A stretch of 5,808 bases of DNA from Saprospiraceae bacterium (GTDB taxonomy: Bacteria; Bacteroidota; Bacteroidia; Chitinophagales; Saprospiraceae), in contig JALZWC010000554.1 in assembly GCA_023300255.1 (NCBI GenBank), positions 1 to 5,808 of the forward strand, in the 5' to 3' direction. Numbering within the stretch: position 1 is the stretch's first letter; each line of letters opens with the position of its first letter. Positions 1-5,712 of the stretch are shown piece after piece. Below the pieces are notes generated by a model. That model had not been told where the DNA came from. It did not search any database and saw only the letters and a list, made by a program, of their open reading frames with translations. A program made the translations under genes and the position numbers.

Positions 1-78
1 CGTTTACAAACAACGAAATTTGGTCATTTTTTAAGCGAAATTTATCTCTATTCTCTGCTCTCTATTCTCTGCTCTTTT
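1..78 (+). repeat. Right half of a heptad-repeat palindromic element (copy 1)
   Basis: This stretch aligns along nearly its whole length with 750-826, at roughly 80% identity by eye. Both share the core around AACAACGAAATTT, a CGAAA block, and then ATCTCTATTCTCTGC. The right part is a perfect 14-bp tandem duplication (46-59 and 60-73), which is really four heptads: CTCTATT, CTCTGCT, CTCTATT, CTCTGCT. The left arm present in the other copy would lie before position 1, so this copy is cut by the window edge. Its central palindrome is broken by a C-to-G difference compared with copy 2. It is an intergenic dispersed repeat; no coding role is visible. Confidence 0.7.
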
Positions 79-136
79 CTTATGTATAGTAGTATGTTAC
101 ACCCGTTGAATTTTAGTATTATTCTTTGATAATCAA

Positions 137-164
137 TTAGATTCAACTCTTAGTTGGAATTTAG
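137..164. other. Possible stem-loop in the leader region of the small gene
   Basis: Positions 137-147 can pair with 153-164 around a 5-nt loop, giving an 11-pair stem with one bulged G and two G-U pairs if transcribed from the plus strand. The stem is AT-rich and no T-run follows, so it is not a convincing terminator. It may be a remnant of repeat DNA or a leader structure, or it may be chance in AT-rich sequence. Confidence 0.25.
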
Positions 165-199
165 AGGTCATAGATATAGAGCATATCCATCATTTATAG

Positions 200-207
200 T
201 AATTTTG
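200..207 (+). promoter_or_regulatory. Candidate Bacteroidota -7 promoter element
   Basis: TAATTTTG matches the TAnnTTTG -7 consensus of Bacteroidota primary sigma factor promoters. It sits 58 bases before the ATG at 266, giving a leader of about 50 bases. No TTG is visible at the expected -33 distance, so the match rests on one box only. Confidence 0.35.
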
Positions 208-265
208 TGAAATACAAGGCTCCAAAAACCTTTTACTATTATAAGTGTATACACATTGAAATCCA

Positions 266-637
266 ATGAGCGACGAAACATTATTCAAAAAATTAGAAAG
301 AGAACTTAGACAATTCAAGCCACTCTTAGCTAAAGCAGCTGATTCCATTTTAGATCAAGATGTATCTAAATATCCCATATTCATCATCCACAAGGGAGAA
401 ATAGAAATTGGTATAGACTTAATTAATAAAGAGAAAATGGGCGGTTCCTGGTCTATTAATGTTTCTATGTTAGAGGAATTTGCCGCTAAACAATTGATAC
501 AAGGCAATAAAATTGAAAATTTTCAACAAATTTTTAAAGATCCTACCGAATACACTTGCTTATTTGTACTAAGTGAGGCGGGAGCTAATTTTATTTTTCT
601 TCCCCGTCCTTCGAAAAACAAAGCAAAAATGAACTAG
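266..637 (+). CDS. Small conserved protein of unknown function, Bacteroidota type
   Basis: This encodes a 123-residue soluble protein with no signal peptide or membrane segment. It begins with a charged helical stretch (about residues 1-25). A compact mixed core follows, with the segments SKYPIFIIHKGEIEIGIDL (34-52), a WSINVSMLEEF stretch near 62-72 and CLFVLSEAGANFIFLPRP near 98-115. The pattern of a KYPIF(I/V).H..E.E.GI.L segment, a W..N.S.LEEF segment and a C.FV.S..GA.FIFLPR end resembles a family of short hypothetical proteins I associate with Bacteroidota; I know no function or symbol for it. The tail is lysine-rich. The ATG at 266 is the natural start, with a candidate -7 box at 200-207. 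The gene appears to be alone, with repeat copies on both sides (1-78 and 720-826). Coding status is well supported by the normal protein character; the function is unknown. Confidence 0.85.
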   Translation: MSDETLFKKLERELRQFKPLLAKAADSILDQDVSKYPIFIIHKGEIEIGIDLINKEKMGGSWSINVSMLEEFAAKQLIQGNKIENFQQIFKDPTEYTCLFVLSEAGANFIFLPRPSKNKAKMN

Positions 638-648
638 TGATATTTAGC

Positions 649-688
649 AATCAGGAATCAGGCCACTACGCTCTTGAATCGCCTCCTG
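649..688. repeat. Short heptad repeat AATCAGG x2 with possible hairpin
   Basis: AATCAGGAATCAGG (649-662) is a perfect two-copy 7-nt tandem repeat located 12 bases after the stop codon of the upstream small gene. CAGG (652-655) and AGGC (660-663) can pair with CCTG (685-688) and GCCT (681-684), with AATC bulged out and a 17-nt loop. It could help end transcription, but no T-tract follows. Its 7-nt periodicity parallels that of the other repeats in this window although the sequence differs. Confidence 0.4.
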
Positions 689-719
689 TAACAGCCTTGT
701 ACACTATTGTGCATTTTTA

Positions 720-826
720 GAAAAAGAACAGAGAATAGAGATGTATTTCGATTAGAAAACAACGAAATTTCGTCAATTATTAAACGAAAATCATCTCTAT
801 TCTCTGCGTTCTATTCTCTATTCTTT
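720..826. repeat. Palindromic heptad-repeat element (copy 2), MITE- or REP-like
   Basis: A perfect 15-bp inverted repeat (729-743 against 792-806) flanks a core of about 48 bp that contains the 12-bp palindrome ACGAAATTTCGT (762-773). The right arm reads in heptads: CTCTATT (795-801), CTCTGCG (802-808), TTCTATT (809-815), CTCTATT (816-822). The left arm carries the same heptad type on the opposite strand: GAAAAAG, AACAGAG, AATAGAG at 720-740. Positions 750-826 match 1-78, so this is a dispersed element. No transposase is encoded, so it would be non-autonomous if mobile at all. The 62-codon reading frame across it is treated as spurious. Confidence 0.7.
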
Positions 827-837
827 AAAAAGAATAG
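818..837. other. Small inverted repeat at the edge of the repeat element
   Basis: CTATTCTTT (818-826) and AAAGAATAG (829-837) are exact reverse complements separated by two bases. The left half overlaps the last heptad of the 720-826 element, so it may be a truncated counter-oriented heptad. It could fold as a short AT-rich hairpin; no function can be assigned. Confidence 0.4.
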
Positions 838-1045
838 CCGTACAGTGAAAACCATAACGATTTTCACTATATTTCATCCGATAGTCGTCAATTAAAAATG
901 GCTTACTAATTGATGTAAAATGGCATATTATTTGCCGTTTTAATAACGCTCCCTAAATAGTAAACTTCCCCCTTTATTCTACATTAGTCCCTTTACAGCT
1001 AAGTACAGAATATATTTTAACCACGCGCAATATTCCCCCTCTTAT
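838..1045. other. Non-coding intergenic stretch upstream of the kinase gene
   Basis: No credible gene is visible on either strand here. It holds a weak hairpin at 917-941 and two copies of TTCCCCCT (966-973 and 1033-1040). It ends at a candidate -7 promoter box (1046-1053). It is most simply the upstream control region of the kinase gene plus flanking repeat remnants. Confidence 0.5.
917..941. terminator. Weak possible bidirectional terminator hairpin
   Basis: AAAATGGCA (917-925) can pair with TGCCGTTTT (933-941) around a 7-nt loop, with one T-G wobble. The A-tract before and T-tract after the stem give the shape of an intrinsic terminator in either direction. However, only four pairs are G-C, and the nearest upstream gene ends 280 bases earlier. 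Confidence 0.25.
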
Positions 1046-1053
1046 TATTTTTG
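1046..1053 (+). promoter_or_regulatory. Candidate Bacteroidota -7 promoter element for the kinase gene
   Basis: TATTTTTG matches TAnnTTTG exactly. Transcription would begin around 1060, almost on top of the first ATG at 1065. That would favour a later translation start (1137 or 1170) if the box is real. No TTG is seen at the usual -33 distance, so support is partial. Confidence 0.35.
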
Positions 1054-1064
1054 CATGAAGTGAC

Positions 1065-3089
1065 ATGCTTCTATTCATTTTAGTACTTATAGTGGTCGCT
1101 AAATATCATAGACAGAAGTCTAAAATAACAAAGCAAATGCTAAAAGAAGGAGCTATATTAATTCCAACTATGTACCAATTAATTGTATTGGGACATAAAC
1201 CGCCGCAATTGCGAGATTTAGAGTCCAGACTTAACCAGGACCCAACTATCCAATTTGAACTGGTCAGCTATATTGATTTAAAGGAAGCAGTCTCTTCTAT
1301 TAAAAAAAATACCGTACAGCAAACTATTTTATTAGATATAGATACGATAGGATTAGAGGGACTAGATTTTTTGGTACGACAATTTCCTAGAAAATGTATT
1401 ATTGCGCTGGCTAGAGATGAATTCCTACACTTAGGGGTTGATGCTATTAGAAAAGGAGCTCAAGACTTTATTTTAAAATCAGACATAAATCCTAAAAAAT
1501 TAAAAAGAATCATTCTACTCGCAGAAGAACGAAATAATATAAAATTAGAAATAGAACAAACGGTCTCTAAAAATAAGCAACGCTATCAAGATATTTTTGA
1601 TACATCAAATGCCGCAATTTATATTTGCGACTTAGAAGGCAACTTAGTCAACTATAATACTTCTACTGCTAAATTATTAGCAATACCGTATGAAAAACTA
1701 GCAGATATAGATATACATAATAAAATGTATTCTGAAAAAAGAAGAAACGATTTCTTGATTCGATTAGTTGCGGGTAAAAATGTTGATGATTTTGAAATAG
1801 AAATTGAAAGATCTAACAAAGAGAGAAGGCAATGTTTAGTCACTGCCCGCATGATAGAAAATCCAGACTTTACAGGTTACACAGGTATTGTTAGAGATAT
1901 TACGGAACAAAAACAAGCAGAACTATTTAAAAAAACTAGAGATTTAGCACAAGAGTCTGCTAAAATGAAAGAAAAATTTATTGCTAGTATCAGTCATGAA
2001 ATGCGGACACCAATGAACGCTATTTTAGGGATGAGTAATCTAGTGATAAAAACGGATTTAAATCAGGAGCAATATGACTATATTAGTTCTATCAAACAAT
2101 CTTCGGAAATTCTACTTGGTGTCGTCAATGATATCCTAGAAATATCAGAGATTCAAAATGGCAAGATTAAATTTGAGAATAAGAATTTTGACTTGCATGA
2201 ATTACTCAAAAATCTAATCAATGTCATGCAATATAAAGCAAAGGAAAAGTCCTTAGCTTTAGAAATTGTAGTTGATGAACATATACCAAAAATAATCAGA
2301 GGCGATAAATTACGACTCAATCAAATTTTATATAATTTGGTCGGCAATGCGATCAAATTTACAGATACTGGCCATATTAAAATATATGTAGTTAATTTAA
2401 GTCAAAACTCTTATTCCGTACAAATCAAGTTTATCGTAGAGGATACTGGAATAGGAATACCGCTCAAAAAAATACATGCAATATTTGAATCTTTTACTAG
2501 AATACGTACTAAAGATAGAATATTTGAAGGAACTGGTTTAGGCTTATCTATCGCTAAGAATTTAGTCAAGCAGCAAGGAGGTAAAATTGGCGCTACTAGC
2601 GTATTGAATGAAGGATCGAAATTCTTTTTTGACTTAGTTTTTGAAACAGGTGATGAATTAGATCCCATAGAAGGAGAAGAAATAATTGATTATGATATAA
2701 CCTCTGTCTTTAAATTATTACTTGCAGAGGATAATAAAATGAATCAATTAGTAGCTCGAAAAACCTTAGAAAAACAATGGAATAATATTTCTATTACGAT
2801 TGCAAATGATGGTCGAGAAGCACTTGCTATTTTAGAAAAAGAAACTTTTGATCTTATCCTCATGGATATTCAAATGCCCCATATGAATGGATATGAAACG
2901 ACTGAACACATTCGGAACAATACAGGAGATAGGCATAGCAAAACACCTATTTTAGCAATGACTGCACATGCTCATATTTCTAAAGATGAGAAATTTAAAG
3001 AGTATGGAATGGATGACTATGTTTTAAAACCGTTTGACCCTGAGCAATTATTCCAAAAAATTGGAAAATATGCTTTAAACAATAAATAA
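1065..3089 (+). CDS. Hybrid sensor histidine kinase with N-terminal pseudo-receiver
   Basis: This is a 674-residue two-component hybrid kinase. Domains in order: a receiver-like domain (about 36-155), a PAS sensor domain (about 171-285), a short coiled linker (about 281-307), HisKA with the H-box SISHEMRTP and phosphoacceptor His311, a HATPase domain (about 410-530) with N-box Asn428, G1 DTGIGI (460-465) and G2 GTGLGL (489-494), and a C-terminal receiver (about 549-672). The C-terminal receiver has acidic Glu555/Asp556, phosphoacceptor Asp601, Thr633 and Lys655, so it looks fully functional. The N-terminal receiver keeps Asp91 and Lys138 but lacks the acidic pair and has Ala116 at the Thr/Ser position. 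The family autophosphorylates on His using ATP and passes phosphate to its own receiver, then to an HPt protein; the gene for one follows 77 bases downstream. There is no convincing transmembrane sensor, so a cytoplasmic protein sensing an internal signal through PAS is inferred. The start is uncertain: 1065 is the first ATG of the open frame, but the receiver fold begins at Met36 (1170), which may be the true start. Confidence 0.93.
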   Translation: MLLFILVLIVVAKYHRQKSKITKQMLKEGAILIPTMYQLIVLGHKPPQLRDLESRLNQDPTIQFELVSYIDLKEAVSSIKKNTVQQTILLDIDTIGLEGLDFLVRQFPRKCIIALARDEFLHLGVDAIRKGAQDFILKSDINPKKLKRIILLAEERNNIKLEIEQTVSKNKQRYQDIFDTSNAAIYICDLEGNLVNYNTSTAKLLAIPYEKLADIDIHNKMYSEKRRNDFLIRLVAGKNVDDFEIEIERSNKERRQCLVTARMIENPDFTGYTGIVRDITEQKQAELFKKTRDLAQESAKMKEKFIASISHEMRTPMNAILGMSNLVIKTDLNQEQYDYISSIKQSSEILLGVVNDILEISEIQNGKIKFENKNFDLHELLKNLINVMQYKAKEKSLALEIVVDEHIPKIIRGDKLRLNQILYNLVGNAIKFTDTGHIKIYVVNLSQNSYSVQIKFIVEDTGIGIPLKKIHAIFESFTRIRTKDRIFEGTGLGLSIAKNLVKQQGGKIGATSVLNEGSKFFFDLVFETGDELDPIEGEEIIDYDITSVFKLLLAEDNKMNQLVARKTLEKQWNNISITIANDGREALAILEKETFDLILMDIQMPHMNGYETTEHIRNNTGDRHSKTPILAMTAHAHISKDEKFKEYGMDDYVLKPFDPEQLFQKIGKYALNNK

Positions 3090-3141
3090 CTTGAATATTC
3101 CGAACGCACTTTTTCATAGTTATTACGAAGATAAATAACTT
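3082..3141. repeat. Short direct repeat in the kinase-HPt spacer
   Basis: ATAAATAACTT occurs at 3082-3092, overlapping the kinase stop codon, and again at 3131-3141. It is an 11-bp AT-rich direct repeat in the 77-base spacer. It may be chance or a small duplication. No promoter motif of the TAnnTTTG type is seen in the spacer, which fits co-transcription of the two genes. Confidence 0.3.
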
Positions 3142-3166
3142 AATAGAAATTATTAAACAATCAAAT

Positions 3167-3520
3167 ATGAATTACCAACATATTAACCTAGACTACTTAG
3201 ATCTTATGTCGGATGGCGATGATGACATGAAAAAGGTAATGATCGAAATGCTATTGGAGGAAGTACCTGTTGAAGTTAGTAAAATGAATGACTTGCACCA
3301 GACTGGTGATTGGGTTCAACTTCGGGAAGTAAGCCATAAGCTTAAATCTACTTTGGCATTTATTGGCAGTCCTGTCTTAACAAATGCGAACCAAAAGGTA
3401 GAAGATATTGCAAAAGCAGAACAAGGAATAGAAGAGTTACCTACTTTATTAGATAGCATTACCTCTACTTATCCTAATGCATTAGAAGAATTAAAAACAG
3501 CACTAACTGCTACTGTTTAA
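3167..3520 (+). CDS. Stand-alone histidine phosphotransfer (HPt) domain protein
   Basis: This 117-residue protein is essentially one HPt helical bundle. The signature is VSHKLKSTLAFIG (56-68), with phosphoacceptor His57 followed by Lys58, Lys60 and the small residues that pack around the active helix. The helix before it (about 20-45) and the later helix beginning NANQKVEDIAK (73-83) complete the fold. In phosphorelays such proteins accept phosphate from a hybrid kinase receiver (here probably Asp601 of the kinase just upstream) and hand it to a separate response regulator. The gene lies 77 bases after the kinase on the same strand with no obvious promoter between, so an operon is likely. The ATG at 3167 has no Shine-Dalgarno but sits in an A-rich context usual for the phylum. 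The domain call is strong; the partnership rests on adjacency. No response regulator with an output domain follows, because the next genes are convergent. Confidence 0.92.
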   Translation: MNYQHINLDYLDLMSDGDDDMKKVMIEMLLEEVPVEVSKMNDLHQTGDWVQLREVSHKLKSTLAFIGSPVLTNANQKVEDIAKAEQGIEELPTLLDSITSTYPNALEELKTALTATV

Positions 3521-3522
3521 GA

Positions 3523-3547
3523 AATGAAAGTAATATAATTTTTCATT
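3523..3547. terminator. Possible terminator hairpin between convergent genes
   Basis: AATGAAA (3523-3529) pairs with TTTCATT (3541-3547), extended by a G-T pair, around a loop of about 9 bases, just after the HPt stop codon. It lies in the 63-base gap between convergent genes, where a terminator serving both sides is expected. The stem is short and AT-rich, so the call is weak. Confidence 0.3.
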
Positions 3548-3583
3548 CCTAACTTAGCTATTGGAAATAGGGAAAAGGAAGAT

Positions 3584-4801
3584 CTATAATGGTTTTAACC
3601 AATTGATAGGATTAAGCCGAATCTTCCCTTTCCAGATTTCTAAATGTAATTCTGGATAATCTTTTCTAGTATTAATACCTACCTCTCCAATGGTTTGTTG
3701 TGCGAATACAATATCCCCTTTTTTTACTTTAATCGTTTCTAAATTAGAATAAACGGAATAATAATCTCCGTGCTGTAAGATCAAGGTATTCAAATAACCA
3801 GGAACTACTTGTATCGCTGTAACAATTCCCTCTTCTAGAGAAAATACTGACCTCTTAGACCTCGCCTTAATATCGATTCCATTATTATTAATGACTATCT
3901 TTTTATGTATAGGGTGCGCTTGGTTTCCGAAATATCGAGTAATCACTCCATTCTTAATAGGCCAAGGCATTTTACCTTTTTTTTGGGAAAATTGGTAAGT
4001 AATTGCAGTGGATAAAATTTTCTTAGGAGGAGGGCTGTCTGCTGTTGTTTCTCTGAAGTCTTTATCGACTGTTTCTGTACCAATATCTTTGAATATTACA
4101 GAAGATAACGCTTGACTTAAAGCTTCATGGGCTATTTTTTGTTCTTTTAATAAAGCAGCAATAAATCGTTCTTCTTTTTTCAATTTATTTAATAGCTTAC
4201 TTTTAGTACCAATAGCTTCTTGGATGGCTATATTTTGGGATTCTTCAGATTGTAACAATCGCTCCTGTTGTGACTTTCCTTGCTCTAAACCGATGATTTG
4301 TTCTTTCAAAACAGATTGTGTCTCAAGGATAAGCCGAATTTGTTTTTTTCGATATTCCCCATACTGTTGGATATACCTCCAACGCTTTAAAGCCTGATCA
4401 AAACTACCTGCCGAGAATAAAAATAATAACTCGTTGTTGCTTATTTTAGAACGAAACGCCTGCCGAATCATAGTCCCATATTCGATCTTCAATTTATCTA
4501 TTTCTAACTCTAAAGAATCTACTGCCAATGCAGAAGATTCCATTTTATTTGCAGCTTTATTAATTTCTTGTTGAATAGATCCAATTAATTTTTCCCGCTG
4601 ATTTATTTGCTGTTGCAAGGCATAATATTCATCAATAATAGTTGCTTTACTTTCTCTTGTCGTCGTCAATAAACTGGCCGTACGCTCCATTTCTTTTAGT
4701 CGCTTTTCCTGAGCGTCAATAGGAGATATCTCTTGCGCATACAAATCAATAAGGAGTATCGAAAAGAAAAAAAAGAATACAGTTACTTTTTTATACTTCA
4801 T
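3584..4801 (-). CDS. EnvC-like murein hydrolase activator, degenerate LytM (M23) domain
   Basis: This 405-residue secreted protein has a signal peptide (about 1-23; MKYKK, a phenylalanine-rich hydrophobic core, likely cleavage after YAQ). A long, Gln/Glu/Lys-rich coiled coil follows (about 28-235), then a linker with SPPPKK (256-261) and a C-terminal LytM/M23 domain (about 278-405). This is the architecture of EnvC, which activates peptidoglycan amidases during cell division rather than cutting peptidoglycan itself. The zinc site is broken as in that group: Asn306 replaces the first His of HxGxD while Asp310 remains, Asn353 replaces His in the YxHL motif, and Glu384 replaces the first His of HxH while His386 remains. 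It is therefore predicted to be non-catalytic. The start ATG (4799-4801) lies 2 bases past the stop of the lipoprotein gene, so the two are almost certainly co-transcribed and may be translationally coupled. The amidase partner is not in the window. Automatic annotation may call it a peptidoglycan DD-metallopeptidase, which would overstate it. Confidence 0.9.
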   Translation of the reverse strand: MKYKKVTVFFFFFSILLIDLYAQEISPIDAQEKRLKEMERTASLLTTTRESKATIIDEYYALQQQINQREKLIGSIQQEINKAANKMESSALAVDSLELEIDKLKIEYGTMIRQAFRSKISNNELLFLFSAGSFDQALKRWRYIQQYGEYRKKQIRLILETQSVLKEQIIGLEQGKSQQERLLQSEESQNIAIQEAIGTKSKLLNKLKKEERFIAALLKEQKIAHEALSQALSSVIFKDIGTETVDKDFRETTADSPPPKKILSTAITYQFSQKKGKMPWPIKNGVITRYFGNQAHPIHKKIVINNNGIDIKARSKRSVFSLEEGIVTAIQVVPGYLNTLILQHGDYYSVYSNLETIKVKKGDIVFAQQTIGEVGINTRKDYPELHLEIWKGKIRLNPINWLKPL

Positions 4802-4803
4802 AC

Positions 4804-5595
4804 TTAATCCACTCTCTTGTAGCGACTAGATATGGAAAAAGGCATACTTTTCGGCACATCCAATTCTACTGTTGTGAAATCAATAATCACCTCAACATCT
4901 CCTGTCTGCTCACTTTGCATTTTGAATTTTCTATGATGAGAAAATTTAATAGGTCCTAGTAATTGGTAATCTTCATATCCCACAATTAATTTTCGACTAT
5001 TTCGCAAATCTAAAAAAGACATTTGTTCTAATTCATAGTCTGATCCATTTAACCAATAGTCACTTAATGTGTTTGTTCCTTTTTCACTACTTAGTCGATA
5101 CTGTTCCTCACTATTACTCACATTGAATTGCTGATCTTTAAAGAAATAGGGATTGCCTAATATCATAGTCTGAAGTGCCTCAAAATTAGCAGGCAAATTA
5201 TAGGTGTCTTCTAAATAATCTAAGCCTTTGATATAATATTCTTTTTCTAATCGATTAATAATATATACAGAGTCTTTGTCAATTAAAATCCGTGCTCCTT
5301 CTACATTTAGTTTTTTCACATTCATCCAAATCAAACTATCCGTACGCATTCGAATAGTAGCTTTTACATTTTGGGTTTGATTCCCATCTTTGAAAGTTAT
5401 TTTTGCTTTAGCATTGACCCAATCAACTGCTATTCGCTGGTCAGATAATTGAGTTAATAAATAATCCGAAGTATGAATTTCTAGAGCAGGAGCGGCTTCT
5501 TCTGATTGAATAATCTTAGCCGTTTTACAGGAAGTAAAAAATAGGAATAAACTGGATAGGTATACTATCCAAGAGTAGGAGGTCAGTTGTTTCAA
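4804..5595 (-). CDS. DUF4292-type outer-membrane lipoprotein, TTG start
   Basis: This 263-residue lipoprotein has a short signal peptide ending in a lipobox (FFTSC), with lipidated Cys23. The mature part carries the features I associate with DUF4292: a segment MRTDSLIWMNVKKLNVEGAR (83-102), then a DSVYIINRLEKEYY block near 108-121, and a beta-rich remainder to residue 263. As I recall, the family is related to the LolA/LolB half-barrel fold that binds lipids or lipoproteins; its exact role is unknown. The residues after Cys23 (KTAKIIQ) lack the acidic stretch known from surface-exported Bacteroidota lipoproteins, so a periplasm-facing position is inferred. The start codon is TTG (5593-5595): no ATG, GTG or other TTG lies in frame between it and the upstream TGA (5626-5628), and the first in-frame ATG is codon 83, which would delete the lipobox. 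It is the first gene of the pair with the EnvC-like gene, an arrangement common in Bacteroidota that suggests an envelope or division role. Confidence 0.88.
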   Translation of the reverse strand: MKQLTSYSWIVYLSSLFLFFTSCKTAKIIQSEEAAPALEIHTSDYLLTQLSDQRIAVDWVNAKAKITFKDGNQTQNVKATIRMRTDSLIWMNVKKLNVEGARILIDKDSVYIINRLEKEYYIKGLDYLEDTYNLPANFEALQTMILGNPYFFKDQQFNVSNSEEQYRLSSEKGTNTLSDYWLNGSDYELEQMSFLDLRNSRKLIVGYEDYQLLGPIKFSHHRKFKMQSEQTGDVEVIIDFTTVELDVPKSMPFSISSRYKRVD

Positions 5596-5620
5596 AAGAA
5601 AATATTTAGTGTTTGTTTTT

Positions 5621-5680
5621 AGAAGTCAGAAGTCAGATCGTTCCAATTAGCTTACGCTAACGGAACTGTCAGAAGTCAGA
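5621..5680. repeat. AGAAGTC heptad repeats flanking a hairpin
   Basis: AGAAGTC is repeated in tandem at 5621-5634. A 13-bp sequence, GTCAGAAGTCAGA, occurs at 5625-5637 and again exactly at 5668-5680. Between the copies, GTTCC (5640-5644) and TTAGC (5647-5651) pair with GGAAC (5662-5666) and GCTAA (5656-5660) to form a small interrupted hairpin with a TTAC loop. The region lies upstream of the minus-strand lipoprotein gene, so it would be in its 5' control region or leader. It is best read as dispersed intergenic repeat DNA. Confidence 0.6.
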
Positions 5681-5712
5681 CGTATGACGTTGATAACGAG
5701 ACACCTCTAAGC

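Noticed and set aside
707..895. 62-codon plus-strand open frame
   Set aside because: It runs straight through the inverted heptad element (720-826), its protein looks like translated repeat DNA, and the same DNA at 1-78 gives no corresponding gene.
1065..1100. Transmembrane anchor at the kinase N-terminus
   Set aside because: The hydrophobic run is only about 12 residues, too short to span a membrane, and may not even be translated if the start is at 1170.
1652..1852. Minus-strand open frame inside the kinase gene
   Set aside because: It is antisense to the PAS region of a clearly coding gene; its low-complexity Ser/Leu/Ile-rich translation is a shadow.
2411..2668. Minus-strand open frame inside the kinase gene
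   Set aside because: It is antisense to the conserved HATPase domain, and its Pro/Ser-rich composition is typical of a shadow frame.
3558..3570. Hairpin CTATT-GGA-AATAG as terminator of the EnvC-like gene
   Set aside because: It has only five AT-rich pairs with a three-base loop and no T-tract on the relevant strand; too weak to call.
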